36,676 bases of DNA from Vibrio cyclitrophicus (lineage in GTDB: Bacteria; Pseudomonadota; Gammaproteobacteria; Enterobacterales; Vibrionaceae): positions 1 through 36,676 of the forward strand of contig CP065368.1 of NCBI GenBank assembly GCA_023206055.1, given 5' to 3'. The position numbers were made by a program, and so were the translations under genes. Under the pieces are notes generated by a model that did not search any database, was not told the origin of the DNA, and saw nothing but the letters and a program-made list of their open reading frames with translations. This document shows, one piece after another, positions 29,714 through 36,676 of the stretch. Positions within the stretch are counted from its first letter, which is position 1. Every line of letters starts with the position of its first letter.

Positions 29714-30183
29714 GATCAAGTTCCTGTTGAATGATTTCCCGATCTCACCTTGATATGCACTAATTGTCAATTCACTTGATCACATTAGGGTTATGGAGGA
29801 GCGCGCGACGACATGCAAAGCATTACGGCCTATCCACACGTAAAGGGGCCAATTAAGCCGCTGGGCTTATTTTTGGCTCAAAACTTGCCCTTCGCCCTGC
29901 TAGACCGCGCGCAGCGCAATGGGGGACCGCATAGGTTGATTTTACAAATGAACGTTATAGGGATGATCCACTGGGTTGTCGTAATTCTCGAAAGCTAGAC
30001 GGTCGAATGACAAAAGAATCTAACAGCGCTGACAGCTAAGGCGTTAATGGTTGATTTAGTAATGAAACCAATGCTGGCAGTTGGGGCCCGTTAAATTGCT
30101 TTCTGTGGACTATTAGCCAGTGATGATGCGGATTGCAATTTCATGGGAGGTACTTTTTGCTCTATGAAAATAAGAGATCTCTC

Positions 30184-30228
30184 TTTATTTATTAATAGGG
30201 AATTAAAGGGACCCTGTTAATAAATAAA
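30184..30228. repeat. Large AT-rich inverted repeat in origin region
   Basis: 17-base arms (TTTATTTATTAATAGGG and CCCTGTTAATAAATAAA) separated by 11 bases. It is too strong to be chance. It has no T tract, so an origin, a stalling or cruciform site, or a recombinase site are the options. Confidence 0.7.
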
Positions 30229-30246
30229 ATGGTACTTACTCCGAAG

Positions 30247-30285
30247 GATGAAATTACCACTCGCGGTTTCATCTCCTTTTTTCAA
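30247..30285 (+). terminator. Plus-strand terminator-like hairpin
   Basis: GATGAAA / TTTCATC plus an inner ACC/GGT pair, followed by CTCCTTTTTT. No plus-strand gene is seen upstream, so it may end a non-coding transcript or guard the origin. Confidence 0.5.
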
Positions 30286-30486
30286 CTCTCATTTTATTTA
30301 GCATACACACAGACCTATACAGAACTTATCCATAGATCGGATCGATAGCGGTTGGATTGTGGATATTTGACAGTAAGAAGGGAGGAAATGAAGCTCGTTT
30401 GGGGCGGTTGTATGAGGTTGTACGGGGGATTTATACGACAGGTACGAGTAATCGACCGAAGTTAATCGGCATCAATAACGGGGGTT

Positions 30487-31206
30487 CTAGTGGGTTAGGC
30501 AGTCGTCTAGCGGTTCGCTGTACCAATCGGTATCAAACTGGCCTTGATTGGAATCGGTTTGGTAGGCTTCCATTTTCAACGCATCAGCGCGCTTTTTCTT
30601 GGACAGCTTGCTGGCATAGATAGGCCAGGCGTTTGACAGGTTCGCTTTATCTAGGCGTACCATGGCGTATTGGCGCTGTAGGTCAAGCCAGCCAGATTTA
30701 AAGCCCAGTTCTTTGAATAGCTTTGCGGTTAGCCATTTGTAACCGGCTACGCCTCGGATCTTACCGTCTTCTTTATCGCGTAAATCCATGGCCTGGCTGT
30801 TTAGGTAGCCGGCGCGCACTAGCTTATCGATGTAGCGAAACCAGGTTGATTCTGGCATGTCTTCACCGTAGATAGCATTGTAACGCTTACGAATAGACGC
30901 ATGTTTGACGGGATCAAGCTCTTTGGGTTTGGCCACACCAAGACGGAACGTAGACCAATCAATGTAGGTAATGATCGTGCTTAATACGCGGATCATGCGA
31001 ACACGGACGCGCTTTTGCGAGTCGCGCTGGCGGCAATCTACTTCATTAAGTGATTTCATCATGTAGGGTTTCGCAGCATAGCCCGTTAGCTTGTCGATAA
31101 CTCGGCGGGTTGGTTCTGCAATTTTGTGCTTTCCTAAGCCTATTAACACTTCGCGCACGGCTTCAGAATACTTAACCTCTCGGTTATTGGATCTGTTCTT
31201 GTCCAT
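30487..31206 (-). CDS. Putative plasmid-type replication initiator, winged-helix (239 aa)
   Basis: The start is ATG 31206; the frame would otherwise extend 23 residues upstream without an SD. It is basic and helical. The block KRYNAIYGEDMPESTWFRYIDKLVRAGYLNSQ, then GYKWLTAKLFKELGFK, reads as winged-helix units with recognition helix, as in IncFII-type RepA or other plasmid Rep proteins. Overall identity to a known Rep cannot be judged from the sequence alone. It lies next to an origin-like region and downstream of an SOS-box gene and a leader with antisense-RNA features. It is the only replication-gene candidate in the genome. An accessory DNA-binding regulator is the alternative. Confidence 0.55.
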   Translation of the reverse strand: MDKNRSNNREVKYSEAVREVLIGLGKHKIAEPTRRVIDKLTGYAAKPYMMKSLNEVDCRQRDSQKRVRVRMIRVLSTIITYIDWSTFRLGVAKPKELDPVKHASIRKRYNAIYGEDMPESTWFRYIDKLVRAGYLNSQAMDLRDKEDGKIRGVAGYKWLTAKLFKELGFKSGWLDLQRQYAMVRLDKANLSNAWPIYASKLSKKKRADALKMEAYQTDSNQGQFDTDWYSEPLDDCLTH

Positions 31207-31269
31207 TTGTCGCCTATAAAATCGGCGGCAAGGCTTGCAGTGGGGAACCGCAACAAGTAAACTAATTAA

Positions 31270-31343
31270 TGCCAATCAATTCGTTTACGCTTTTTTTGTT
31301 GCGTCTCGGATTATCGAGAAGCCCGGTTTGCCGCCGGGCTTTT
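31270..31343 (+). ncRNA. Candidate antisense RNA to the Rep leader
   Basis: A plus-strand intrinsic terminator (AAGCCCGG / CCGGGCTT, then TTTTC, 31319-31343) faces the Rep leader with no plus-strand gene before it. A weak promoter (TTGCAG 31235-31240, 17 bases, TAAACT 31258-31263) would start a roughly 74-base RNA near 31270. The hairpin loop TTTGCCG includes a YUNR motif (UUUG) used by copy-number antisense RNAs of IncFII-like plasmids. Supported by arrangement only. Confidence 0.38.
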
Positions 31344-31349
31344 CACCAT
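31311..31349 (-). CDS. Possible Rep leader peptide (12 aa)
   Basis: ATG 31349 to TAA 31311-31313 encodes MVKSPAANRASR, overlapping the hairpin that the antisense RNA would target. Leader peptides of this kind couple translation to Rep in IncFII-like plasmids. Very short, so could be chance. Confidence 0.25.
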   Translation of the reverse strand: MVKSPAANRASR

Positions 31350-31464
31350 CTGAATCTTGCCTAAATTCAAATTGTGTTTATTTCTTGTTCTACTTCTTCA
31401 AATTCTCACCACATACCGTGGTAACGCAAATAAATCTACCACACGATGCAGACTTTTGCATCTG

Positions 31465-31698
31465 TTAAGATCGGTTTTCTTCGGATTCGTGACCGGGCGA
31501 ATCATTGCCCTGCTTACTCTGAAGGTTGGTTTTTATCCAGCTACTTGCACCTTGGGCCAGCCTAAGCCCATGCGCCAAACCGGGATCGCACACTTCGGAA
31601 TCTTCACCTGTCGCGCATAAAAAGCGCAAAAACTCATCTAAGTTCTTTATGGTACAAGAAAGATCACCGGTTATTAAGTTGTTTTGGTTATTTGGCAT
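31465..31698 (-). CDS. SOS-controlled small protein, antirepressor candidate (77 aa)
   Basis: ATG 31698 has the SD AAGGGG 9 bases upstream, and a perfect LexA box at 31716-31731 covers its promoter. The sequence starts MPNNQNNLITGDLSCTIKNL, then DEFLRFLCATGEDSEVCDPGLAHGLRLAQGASSWI; the later part is polar and acidic (NDSPGHESEENRS). Two or three Cys residues, no membrane segment. The phage's CI-like repressor lacks the self-cleavage lysine, so an SOS-made small protein that disables the repressor (as Tum does in phage 186) is attractive. It also lies directly upstream of the Rep gene on the same strand, so it could act on replication. Confidence 0.72.
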   Translation of the reverse strand: MPNNQNNLITGDLSCTIKNLDEFLRFLCATGEDSEVCDPGLAHGLRLAQGASSWIKTNLQSKQGNDSPGHESEENRS

Positions 31699-31713
31699 TC
31701 AATGGCCCCTTAA

Positions 31714-31733
31714 CACTGTATATGCATACAGTC
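31714..31733. promoter_or_regulatory. LexA (SOS) box
   Basis: CACTGTATATGCATACAGTC contains CTGT-N8-ACAG (31716-31731) with an AT-rich core, nearly the E. coli consensus. It lies 18-33 bases upstream of ATG 31698, over the promoter. Strong evidence for host LexA control in a gammaproteobacterium. Confidence 0.9.
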
Positions 31734-31791
31734 ATTAGACCGAAAAAACACTTTATTGGCAAGGAATTAACAGAATGGATGATAAGGAGTG

Positions 31792-31812
31792 ACCGCCACG
31801 AGGTGTGGCGGT
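31792..31812 (-). terminator. End hairpin of the tail operon
   Basis: A perfect 8-bp stem ACCGCCAC / GTGGCGGT, loop 5, 12 bases beyond the stop of the last tail gene. There is no clean T tract on the minus strand, so this may be a factor-dependent or weak terminator. Confidence 0.5.
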
Positions 31813-31823
31813 ATAGGTTGGCA

Positions 31824-34800
31824 TTAACCACGGGCGGTTAATGTTAGGGTGATAGGTTGCTGGCTAAACGATAAACTGGCGGGGGTGCCGTCTTGATTGT
31901 TTAACCGTAATTGTTGACTGGATACAGACCGGATCTGGTATTCGGTAGCGGTCACACTGAGACGAACCACATCACCGATTTTAAAATACAGCATCGAGCG
32001 ATCAGCGTTTAACGCGTCACCACTGCCACTGGCCGCCAATGACATACCAATCACTGGGTCGTTGCCCACTAACGGGGCCACGCTGTCGTCGTCCAGGTAC
32101 ACACGCGGGTCGTAGTTCCTGCCGGTCATGCTGACTTTTTCCGTACCTTTGGGTTTGATACCCGTCACTAAAGCTGGAAAACTCCATTCTTCGCCGGTGC
32201 CAAACATCCAAAATGGGAACTCTTGACGGCCGGATAAGTCCGGCGTGAAGTCGAGCTGGCCAGATATCTGCACCTCATTAAACCCGGGCAGCTTCACCGC
32301 CTGGTAAGGTCCAGACAATCGGCCGTCGGGCTTGCGTAGTGCCAGCCAATGGGTTTCCCCATCTTGCCAAGTAATGTCCTGATCCAATTGGAACCAAACA
32401 CCACCAGGAATAGGCTGCCAGTCCAACAGCTGGCCGTTCTGGCTGTAGCCGGGCACATCATCAGCCAAAGCGACATAATCCAGGTATCGACTGTTAAAGC
32501 CGTCCATTTCCGTGCCCCAACTGTATTCGGTGCGGGCATAGCGCGCCAGGCGGCGTTCCCTCATGCCAAACTGCCAGGCTTTTTGATGCTCTACCACGCC
32601 AAAGGCTTTGATTTGACGCGGGTTAGCCCCTTTATCACCAGGCAGCAAACAAAGCACGGTTTCAGACTTCCAGGTTAGCTTGCTGAAGTATTCCACCTCG
32701 ATGCCGTCCGACTCATCGAGATCAAACAGCTTATCTTTTCTGGATAGTCCTTTGCCGGTCATGTTGTCGGGTTGGTACATGTGATCGTAGCTGCTGCGGG
32801 GTTCATCCCTAACCGGTATCACTTGGCCAAACTCCAAGGTTGGCACACTGTAGCCCACGGACAACAGGCGCTTAATGGCTTCCCAGAATGTATCCTTATT
32901 ATCAAACTGAGCCGCAAAGTTATCACCTCGGCTTTGCCATATGGCGTGAAGGCGCAACAGTTCATCTTGGCCCAGGTTGCTGTCATCGAGTCCGACATCA
33001 TGACTGACATAGCGCAACACTGGCGCTATGTCATTGGTGGCCACCATGCCGGTGCGGGATTGGTAATTATCCCCAGTCCAACCACCTTGACCGTTAGGCA
33101 CATGCAGCAAGCGAGTAGGCACACAAAACAGCTTATTTTCAGCGCTACGCGATAACGCGTTAGTACCTCGAATACGCACCGCCAAGGTGGTGCCGTCTTG
33201 ATAGCTGCTTTTGCTTTCCAGTACCGATTTAAGGCGGATCAGCTCGATGGTGTCCCAGGTTCTTGTGTCGTCGGCCTTACCCGTTATGCGGTAGGCTCGA
33301 AACTGCGGGCGGCAATACTTGCCCAGGTTTATGTGTACCGTGTTGCCCAGCTGGTCTTTGCTGGCTCCGCTGCGCTTAAACTCCTGATCTTTCCACGCGC
33401 TGTTTTCATCTTCGCGCCATTGCAGCATCACACGCAATTCGCGACTGGCTATGCTGCCATTGTTATTCAGATAACCGATCCCCTCTGGGAATTTGATATC
33501 AACGCGTATTTCGTTAGTCAGTTCATTAACCGGACAAGCGAAAAACGGCCCCACGGGCTTACCTGGTAGCGATTCCGTCGCCGTAATACGAACGTCGGTT
33601 AACTCCCCAACAGCGGAAAAGCTGGCCCACCACGCCATTTCTGTGGACTTGTTCGGGTATAACTTGGCAAGGGTGCCGGTTGACTCTGTGCGGTCCTTAA
33701 TCAAATAGGTGCCGTCGTCTTTGCCTGAGAAATTAATCGGGGTGTTTCGAGCGTCTGAAGGCACCGTGCTGGCGGGTAAACGGTTGCCGTTAGCGTCAAG
33801 GATACGCACAGCGTGAAATGACATGCCGTTTTGAATGCCAGTGAATTTATCGTCAATCATCCCGGTGGCGTATTCTATTTGTGTCGGACCATTTGACGGT
33901 TCATAGTAAGAAATGGGGTACTGGATATAATCCCCTTTCTTACAATCATGCAGCGCGTCATCTTGCGACCAATAGTTAAGAATATCCAGATCAGCTTCTC
34001 GACGCCATCCACCATAACCATGGCTTTCAGAGACGCTTTTCGCGCCTGGGGTGCCGCTTAATTCAATGCGCTGGCCGATCTCCCACTCCACTGGCCACCA
34101 TGGTACCGCGACGCCTTCCAATTCTTGATAAAGCGTTAACACCTTGGTGGCGAACTTAGTTTTAATTGGAGTGATCGAGTTTACCGCCCCTTCCAATTCA
34201 ATACCGCTGCCACCGCCCGACGTGCTGCCCACTTCTGGCGAGGTGTAGACATTCAACCACGCCGGGTGGGCGGTAACATCTTCGCCTGGGTCTTTGATTT
34301 GGGTATCAATATCACCGGCGTAATTGCTCACTGGGGTGTTACCGATCTGAATGTCATCATTGGTTAATGACAGATAACCCCGGCTAACCATGGTCATTAA
34401 CAACAGGTATTCATCATCGTTGTAATAGTAACGGTGGGCAGGGTTTACCAAGCTCGGGAAGGTGCCATGGGTACCAAATAGCTCTGGGACAACGCCCATC
34501 ATGCGCACCTGGTTACCCTGGGCGTTCACATCATAAATGGGTGAACCATCGGGGGTGGTTTGGTTATACGTGTCAGGGACCGCCATAGTTGTGGCCACGA
34601 CTACCCCAGCCACCACGGCCGCAATAGCCACGTAAGCAATCGTCACAGGATCGCGGGGGCGCACGGTAATATCGATGGCATCATTCGCCGCCAGCACCTG
34701 ATCCCATTGTGCCGGCACAAATGGGCGACCATTGCGCAACACTTCAATGGGTGGCGTGGCCATCACTCGAAAGTTGGGGATCTGGTCTTGCAAAATATCG

Positions 34801-34886
34801 GTAAGGCTTTGGCCTTCTGGGAAGGTATCCACTTCAAACAGGGTTCGGTCCAGTTTGTTAGGAAAGGTTCTTATCGTGACGGTCAT
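31824..34886 (-). CDS. Tail tip / host specificity protein, gpI-gpJ fusion type (1020 aa)
   Basis: The N-terminus (about 1-75) resembles the ubiquitin-like part of gpI-like tail assembly proteins. Next is a hydrophobic helix (about 80-105, VTIAYVAIAAVVAGVVVATTMAV), then gpJ-like domains: NQVRMMGVVPELFGTHGTFP, SRGYLSLTNDDIQIGNTPV, and a long phage-tail type stretch with LVNELTNEIRVDIKFPEG-like segments, and a Trp-rich C-terminal part. It forms the central tail tip and probably contacts the receptor. The last gene of the tail operon. ATG overlaps the NlpC/P60 gene end by 29 bases. Confidence 0.88.
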   Translation of the reverse strand: MTVTIRTFPNKLDRTLFEVDTFPEGQSLTDILQDQIPNFRVMATPPIEVLRNGRPFVPAQWDQVLAANDAIDITVRPRDPVTIAYVAIAAVVAGVVVATTMAVPDTYNQTTPDGSPIYDVNAQGNQVRMMGVVPELFGTHGTFPSLVNPAHRYYYNDDEYLLLMTMVSRGYLSLTNDDIQIGNTPVSNYAGDIDTQIKDPGEDVTAHPAWLNVYTSPEVGSTSGGGSGIELEGAVNSITPIKTKFATKVLTLYQELEGVAVPWWPVEWEIGQRIELSGTPGAKSVSESHGYGGWRREADLDILNYWSQDDALHDCKKGDYIQYPISYYEPSNGPTQIEYATGMIDDKFTGIQNGMSFHAVRILDANGNRLPASTVPSDARNTPINFSGKDDGTYLIKDRTESTGTLAKLYPNKSTEMAWWASFSAVGELTDVRITATESLPGKPVGPFFACPVNELTNEIRVDIKFPEGIGYLNNNGSIASRELRVMLQWREDENSAWKDQEFKRSGASKDQLGNTVHINLGKYCRPQFRAYRITGKADDTRTWDTIELIRLKSVLESKSSYQDGTTLAVRIRGTNALSRSAENKLFCVPTRLLHVPNGQGGWTGDNYQSRTGMVATNDIAPVLRYVSHDVGLDDSNLGQDELLRLHAIWQSRGDNFAAQFDNKDTFWEAIKRLLSVGYSVPTLEFGQVIPVRDEPRSSYDHMYQPDNMTGKGLSRKDKLFDLDESDGIEVEYFSKLTWKSETVLCLLPGDKGANPRQIKAFGVVEHQKAWQFGMRERRLARYARTEYSWGTEMDGFNSRYLDYVALADDVPGYSQNGQLLDWQPIPGGVWFQLDQDITWQDGETHWLALRKPDGRLSGPYQAVKLPGFNEVQISGQLDFTPDLSGRQEFPFWMFGTGEEWSFPALVTGIKPKGTEKVSMTGRNYDPRVYLDDDSVAPLVGNDPVIGMSLAASGSGDALNADRSMLYFKIGDVVRLSVTATEYQIRSVSSQQLRLNNQDGTPASLSFSQQPITLTLTARG

Positions 34887-35292
34887 CGTAGAATCTCACA
34901 TCTAGCGCCAGGCGCTTAAATACCCGTAACGGCATCAGCTCCGGCCCCGACTCGCGGCCGGTGTTTAATATTTTGGTTTGGCCATCAACGACGACCACTA
35001 ACCCCACATGCAACAGCACATCGTTGCCGGCGGCATCCTTTTTAAAACAACCCCCTATCGCGCCAGGCGGTGGGGTTGGCGTTGTGACCAGTTCAAAATC
35101 AGGCAGACAGTCAAAATACACCGCTGTCATGGCGTCTTTATCGTCTGGGTGAATGTGGCTGTAATCCCCATTTAATGGGCGTTTGAACAAAAGAGAACGG
35201 GCAAGAAATACTTGCCCGTAACAATCCAACCCATCGAGATCACGGCCGTGATCGACATAGGGCACTTTTAGAAAATCATTTAAAGTGATCAT
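34858..35292 (-). CDS. NlpC/P60 tail peptidase, gpK-like (144 aa)
   Basis: NlpC/P60 fold residues: catalytic Cys24 in GLDCYGQVFLARS, His95 in VLLHVGLVVVVDG and a third polar position in NTGRESG (about 110). Encoded between the DUF1833-like gene and the gpJ-like gene, as lambda gpK. These enzymes cut peptidoglycan peptides during DNA entry or process tail tip proteins. It overlaps the upstream gene by 4 bases. Confidence 0.9.
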   Translation of the reverse strand: MITLNDFLKVPYVDHGRDLDGLDCYGQVFLARSLLFKRPLNGDYSHIHPDDKDAMTAVYFDCLPDFELVTTPTPPPGAIGGCFKKDAAGNDVLLHVGLVVVVDGQTKILNTGRESGPELMPLRVFKRLALDVRFYDDRHDKNLS

Positions 35293-35783
35293 GTGGCGTA
35301 TTTGGTCCCTGGGTACTTGTCGGGCGTGAATAAGGTAGACGGCCAGGTTTTATCCATCAGATTGCGAAAACTCCCCGACACACTGGCGGTTTGCCTGTCG
35401 TCACTGTAAGACACGGCCACCATGTTTAATGGTGCCTGAGCTGGGCCGCTTGGGTCGGTTTCCATAAACGGGCGATACCTTACCCATATTTCCCCGCCCG
35501 CTTCCTTAGCGGTTAGCATGAGCCGGCGCGCTTCCCCGGTGACGTTATCCAACGCAAACACCAGATCTTCACGCCCCATCATGGCCCGTTCTGGCAAGTT
35601 AATACCGATACCGGCAGCGGTGAAAATGACGGTTTGTCCGGTTTCCAGTGTCAGTTGCTGATCTTCAAACCCGTTACATAAACGAAAAACCCCGCCGGGA
35701 AAGGCGGGGTGTTCAAGCTCTAGGGTGTGAATAATCGCATCATCAGCCGGCGCACTGGCGTAGGCGACTTCTATTGCTTTCAT
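35289..35783 (-). CDS. DUF1833-like tail tip protein (164 aa)
   Basis: The start is ATG 35783, which overlaps the stop of the esterase gene as TAATG; a TTG at 35795 would add 4 residues. The protein begins MKAIEVAYASAPADDAIIHTLELEHPAFPGG, the typical start of DUF1833 proteins that hold the place of lambda gpL in many siphophages. A beta-rich domain follows. It is probably the hub protein between tube end and tip. Confidence 0.85.
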   Translation of the reverse strand: MKAIEVAYASAPADDAIIHTLELEHPAFPGGVFRLCNGFEDQQLTLETGQTVIFTAAGIGINLPERAMMGREDLVFALDNVTGEARRLMLTAKEAGGEIWVRYRPFMETDPSGPAQAPLNMVAVSYSDDRQTASVSGSFRNLMDKTWPSTLFTPDKYPGTKYAT

Positions 35784-36676
35784 TAAATCACCCAATCAAA
35801 GATTACGCACCAGTTGTGCAATGGATGGCCATCGAACTCATTGTTAAAACCATCATTGTCTCGTAAATTCCCACAAACACCTTTTTGAGGGGGGTTATTT
35901 TGAACTGGTGAGCCATATTCAATAACCCAACCCGAGTTCGGAACTTCTGACATAGATAGCTGAATTTGGTTGCGGTTTTTTACTGAAACAGAGTTTATCG
36001 TCTTACTTGTCGCACCGTCTTTTACAGAAAAGCCATAGTTAACCTGTTCTGGTACTAATGTGTTATCAAGCACTAAACCACTCTTATTAAATGTGATGGT
36101 AATATCGTTGCCAATCACATTAATATCTGTTGGTTTTAATGGCTCAAAGGGAACACCGACCACACAAGTTTGGTAAATGGCTTTCGCGAAGTACGCGCCC
36201 ATTAAACGTTCACTCTGGGCATCAATATGCAGCGAATCGTAATAAGACAAATGATAAATAGGTGATGCCAGTATAATATTGGAATTCGACTCACTCGCCT
36301 CTAGATGGGCTAATGACATTCTTCTATACGTAGACAACTGATAAGAGAATAGATTTACATCGAGTGTTTGACCGGTTGCAGCTTTTAAATCCGCATTATA
36401 GTCACTAGCAAGCTTTGCCAAATCGGCTTTATATATATCAAGATTGCCTAATTGGTCTGATTCTCCCTGCATAAATATCACAGCAAGAGCGCCAGAGTTC
36501 TTATCGGTCAATGATTCAAGATTTGTTGCCTTAGATATTCCAATCTCAAACCGACCACGATAACCACCTTTGCTAATTTCTTTAATAGTAGCGCCACCAA
36601 ACCCCTCATTAGTTAATACTAATGTATTGCCCGATATATCTGTCGGAATGCCTCTTTTCTTAGATAGAAGCATTTT
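35783..36676 (-). CDS. Tail protein with SGNH/sialate-esterase-like domain, residues 555-851
   Basis: This continues the gene from base 1; Lys555 is encoded by 36676-36674. It carries the rest of the catalytic domain: the block II-like NEGFGGATIKE (about 577-587), the block III-like IFMQGESD (residues 621-628), and the block V pair in YYDSLHID (Asp701, His704). These are the motifs of sialate O-acetylesterase-type SGNH hydrolases. The C-terminal domain (about 720-851) has FNKSGLVLDNTLVPEQ and ends with GHPLHNWCVIFDWVI, a beta-rich tail often seen in such phage proteins. Stop TAA overlaps the next ATG. Confidence 0.88.
   Translation of the reverse strand, partial: KMLLSKKRGIPTDISGNTLVLTNEGFGGATIKEISKGGYRGRFEIGISKATNLESLTDKNSGALAVIFMQGESDQLGNLDIYKADLAKLASDYNADLKAATGQTLDVNLFSYQLSTYRRMSLAHLEASESNSNIILASPIYHLSYYDSLHIDAQSERLMGAYFAKAIYQTCVVGVPFEPLKPTDINVIGNDITITFNKSGLVLDNTLVPEQVNYGFSVKDGATSKTINSVSVKNRNQIQLSMSEVPNSGWVIEYGSPVQNNPPQKGVCGNLRDNDGFNNEFDGHPLHNWCVIFDWVI

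Larger units (their letters stand above)
29714..30486. other. Probable replication origin region (non-coding)
   Basis: About 770 bases without a convincing gene. It has DnaA-box-like sites CTATCCACA (29831-29839), TTATCCATA (30326-30334) and TGTGGATAT (30358-30366). It also has a 17-bp inverted repeat TTTATTTATTAATAGGG / CCCTGTTAATAAATAAA (30184-30228, loop 11, one non-canonical T-G pair) in an AT-rich block, and short direct repeats GGTTGTA (30395-30420). The putative replication initiator is encoded directly beyond it. A 61-codon frame at 29813-29998 has a spaced SD but unconvincing sequence. Confidence 0.62.
31207..31464 (-). promoter_or_regulatory. Replication gene leader with hairpin and leader-peptide candidate
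   Basis: 258 bases between the SOS-box gene and the Rep-like gene. It contains a strong GC-rich hairpin (31319-31341) and, on the minus strand, a possible 12-codon leader frame (31349-31311, MVKSPAANRASR). It also has GATGCA/TGCATC (31443-31460) just after the stop of the small gene, and ACCAC/GTGGT elements near 31408-31443 that resemble repressor half-sites weakly. Confidence 0.45.

Noticed and set aside
29813..29998. A 61-codon plus-strand frame in the origin-like region
   Set aside because: A GGAGGAG lies about 11 bases before ATG, but the peptide has no recognisable features and a small terminator-like hairpin (AAGCC-GCTG-GGCTT then ATTTTT) lies inside the frame; kept only as part of the gene-free region.
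30184..30228. Protelomerase (telRL) site of an N15-like linear phage-plasmid
   Set aside because: No protelomerase gene is seen (the recombinase is 410 residues with a P4-type layout), and the reading frame joins the two window ends in a circle; the repeat is better explained as origin structure.
31382..31443. ACCAC/GTGGT elements before the Rep leader as repressor operators
   Set aside because: They match only the inner five bases, not the TTTTGTGGT half-site, so they are not counted in the operator network.
1..36676. CRISPR array or rRNA
   Set aside because: No regularly spaced 25-40-base repeats and no rRNA-like sequence were seen; the only phased repeats are short (11-12 bases) at the par locus and the 28342-28483 region.

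Overview
The window is one complete, circularly closed genome of a temperate siphovirus that looks like a phage-plasmid of a gammaproteobacterium. Circularity can be read directly: a leftward tail gene starts at 1662, is open to base 1, and continues in the same frame from base 36676 to its stop at 35783 (851 codons). Host assignment rests on a perfect CTGT-N8-ACAG SOS (LexA) box, E. coli-like promoters and DnaA boxes, and the protein families; I cannot name the genus.

Layout, all leftward unless stated. 15595-14083: lysis cassette (holin candidate, transglycosylase-like endolysin, small membrane protein, spanin-like pair). 13741-4539: HNH nuclease, a 360-base non-coding candidate cos region, small and large terminase, portal, ClpP-like protease, HK97-type capsid, connector and adaptor proteins, tail tube, and a G/G-T chaperone pair with a -1 frameshift site. 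4539-1 and 36676-31824: tape measure, minor tail protein, an SGNH/sialate-esterase-like tail protein, a DUF1833-like protein, an NlpC/P60 (gpK-like) peptidase and a fused gpI/gpJ-like tail tip protein. 31733-30487: a LexA-box-controlled small gene, a leader with a possible antisense RNA, and a putative plasmid-type replication initiator. 30486-29714: probable origin. 29713-28539: small accessory genes. 27941-28300 (+): an Xre regulator. 26381-27325 (+): parA and a ribbon-helix-helix parB-like gene with upstream repeats. 21489-26268 (+): repressor operon (CI-like repressor, small protein, LuxR-type HTH protein, Dam-like methyltransferase and a coiled-coil gene split by an ISL3-family element). 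21345-15794: lytic early operon (Cro-like protein, Q-like antiterminator, DEDDh exonuclease, tyrosine recombinase, HD-domain protein and many small proteins), ending before a strong terminator.

Inferred circuitry: CI and Cro act at TTTTGTGGT operators. These flank the divergent cI/cro promoters and also cluster at 15730-15815, around a candidate late promoter that lies just upstream of the 15609-15650 terminator. The Q-like protein would let transcription pass that terminator into lysis and virion genes. The CI-like repressor keeps the S24 serine but lacks the lysine needed for self-cleavage. A 77-residue protein sits behind a perfect LexA box, so it is a good candidate for an SOS-induced antirepressor or replication trigger. 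Lysogeny is probably extrachromosomal (Rep plus ParA/RHH), although a tyrosine recombinase is also present.

Annotated starts were moved from the longest possible open frame where a Shine-Dalgarno (SD) sequence or overlap with the upstream gene decided the matter.
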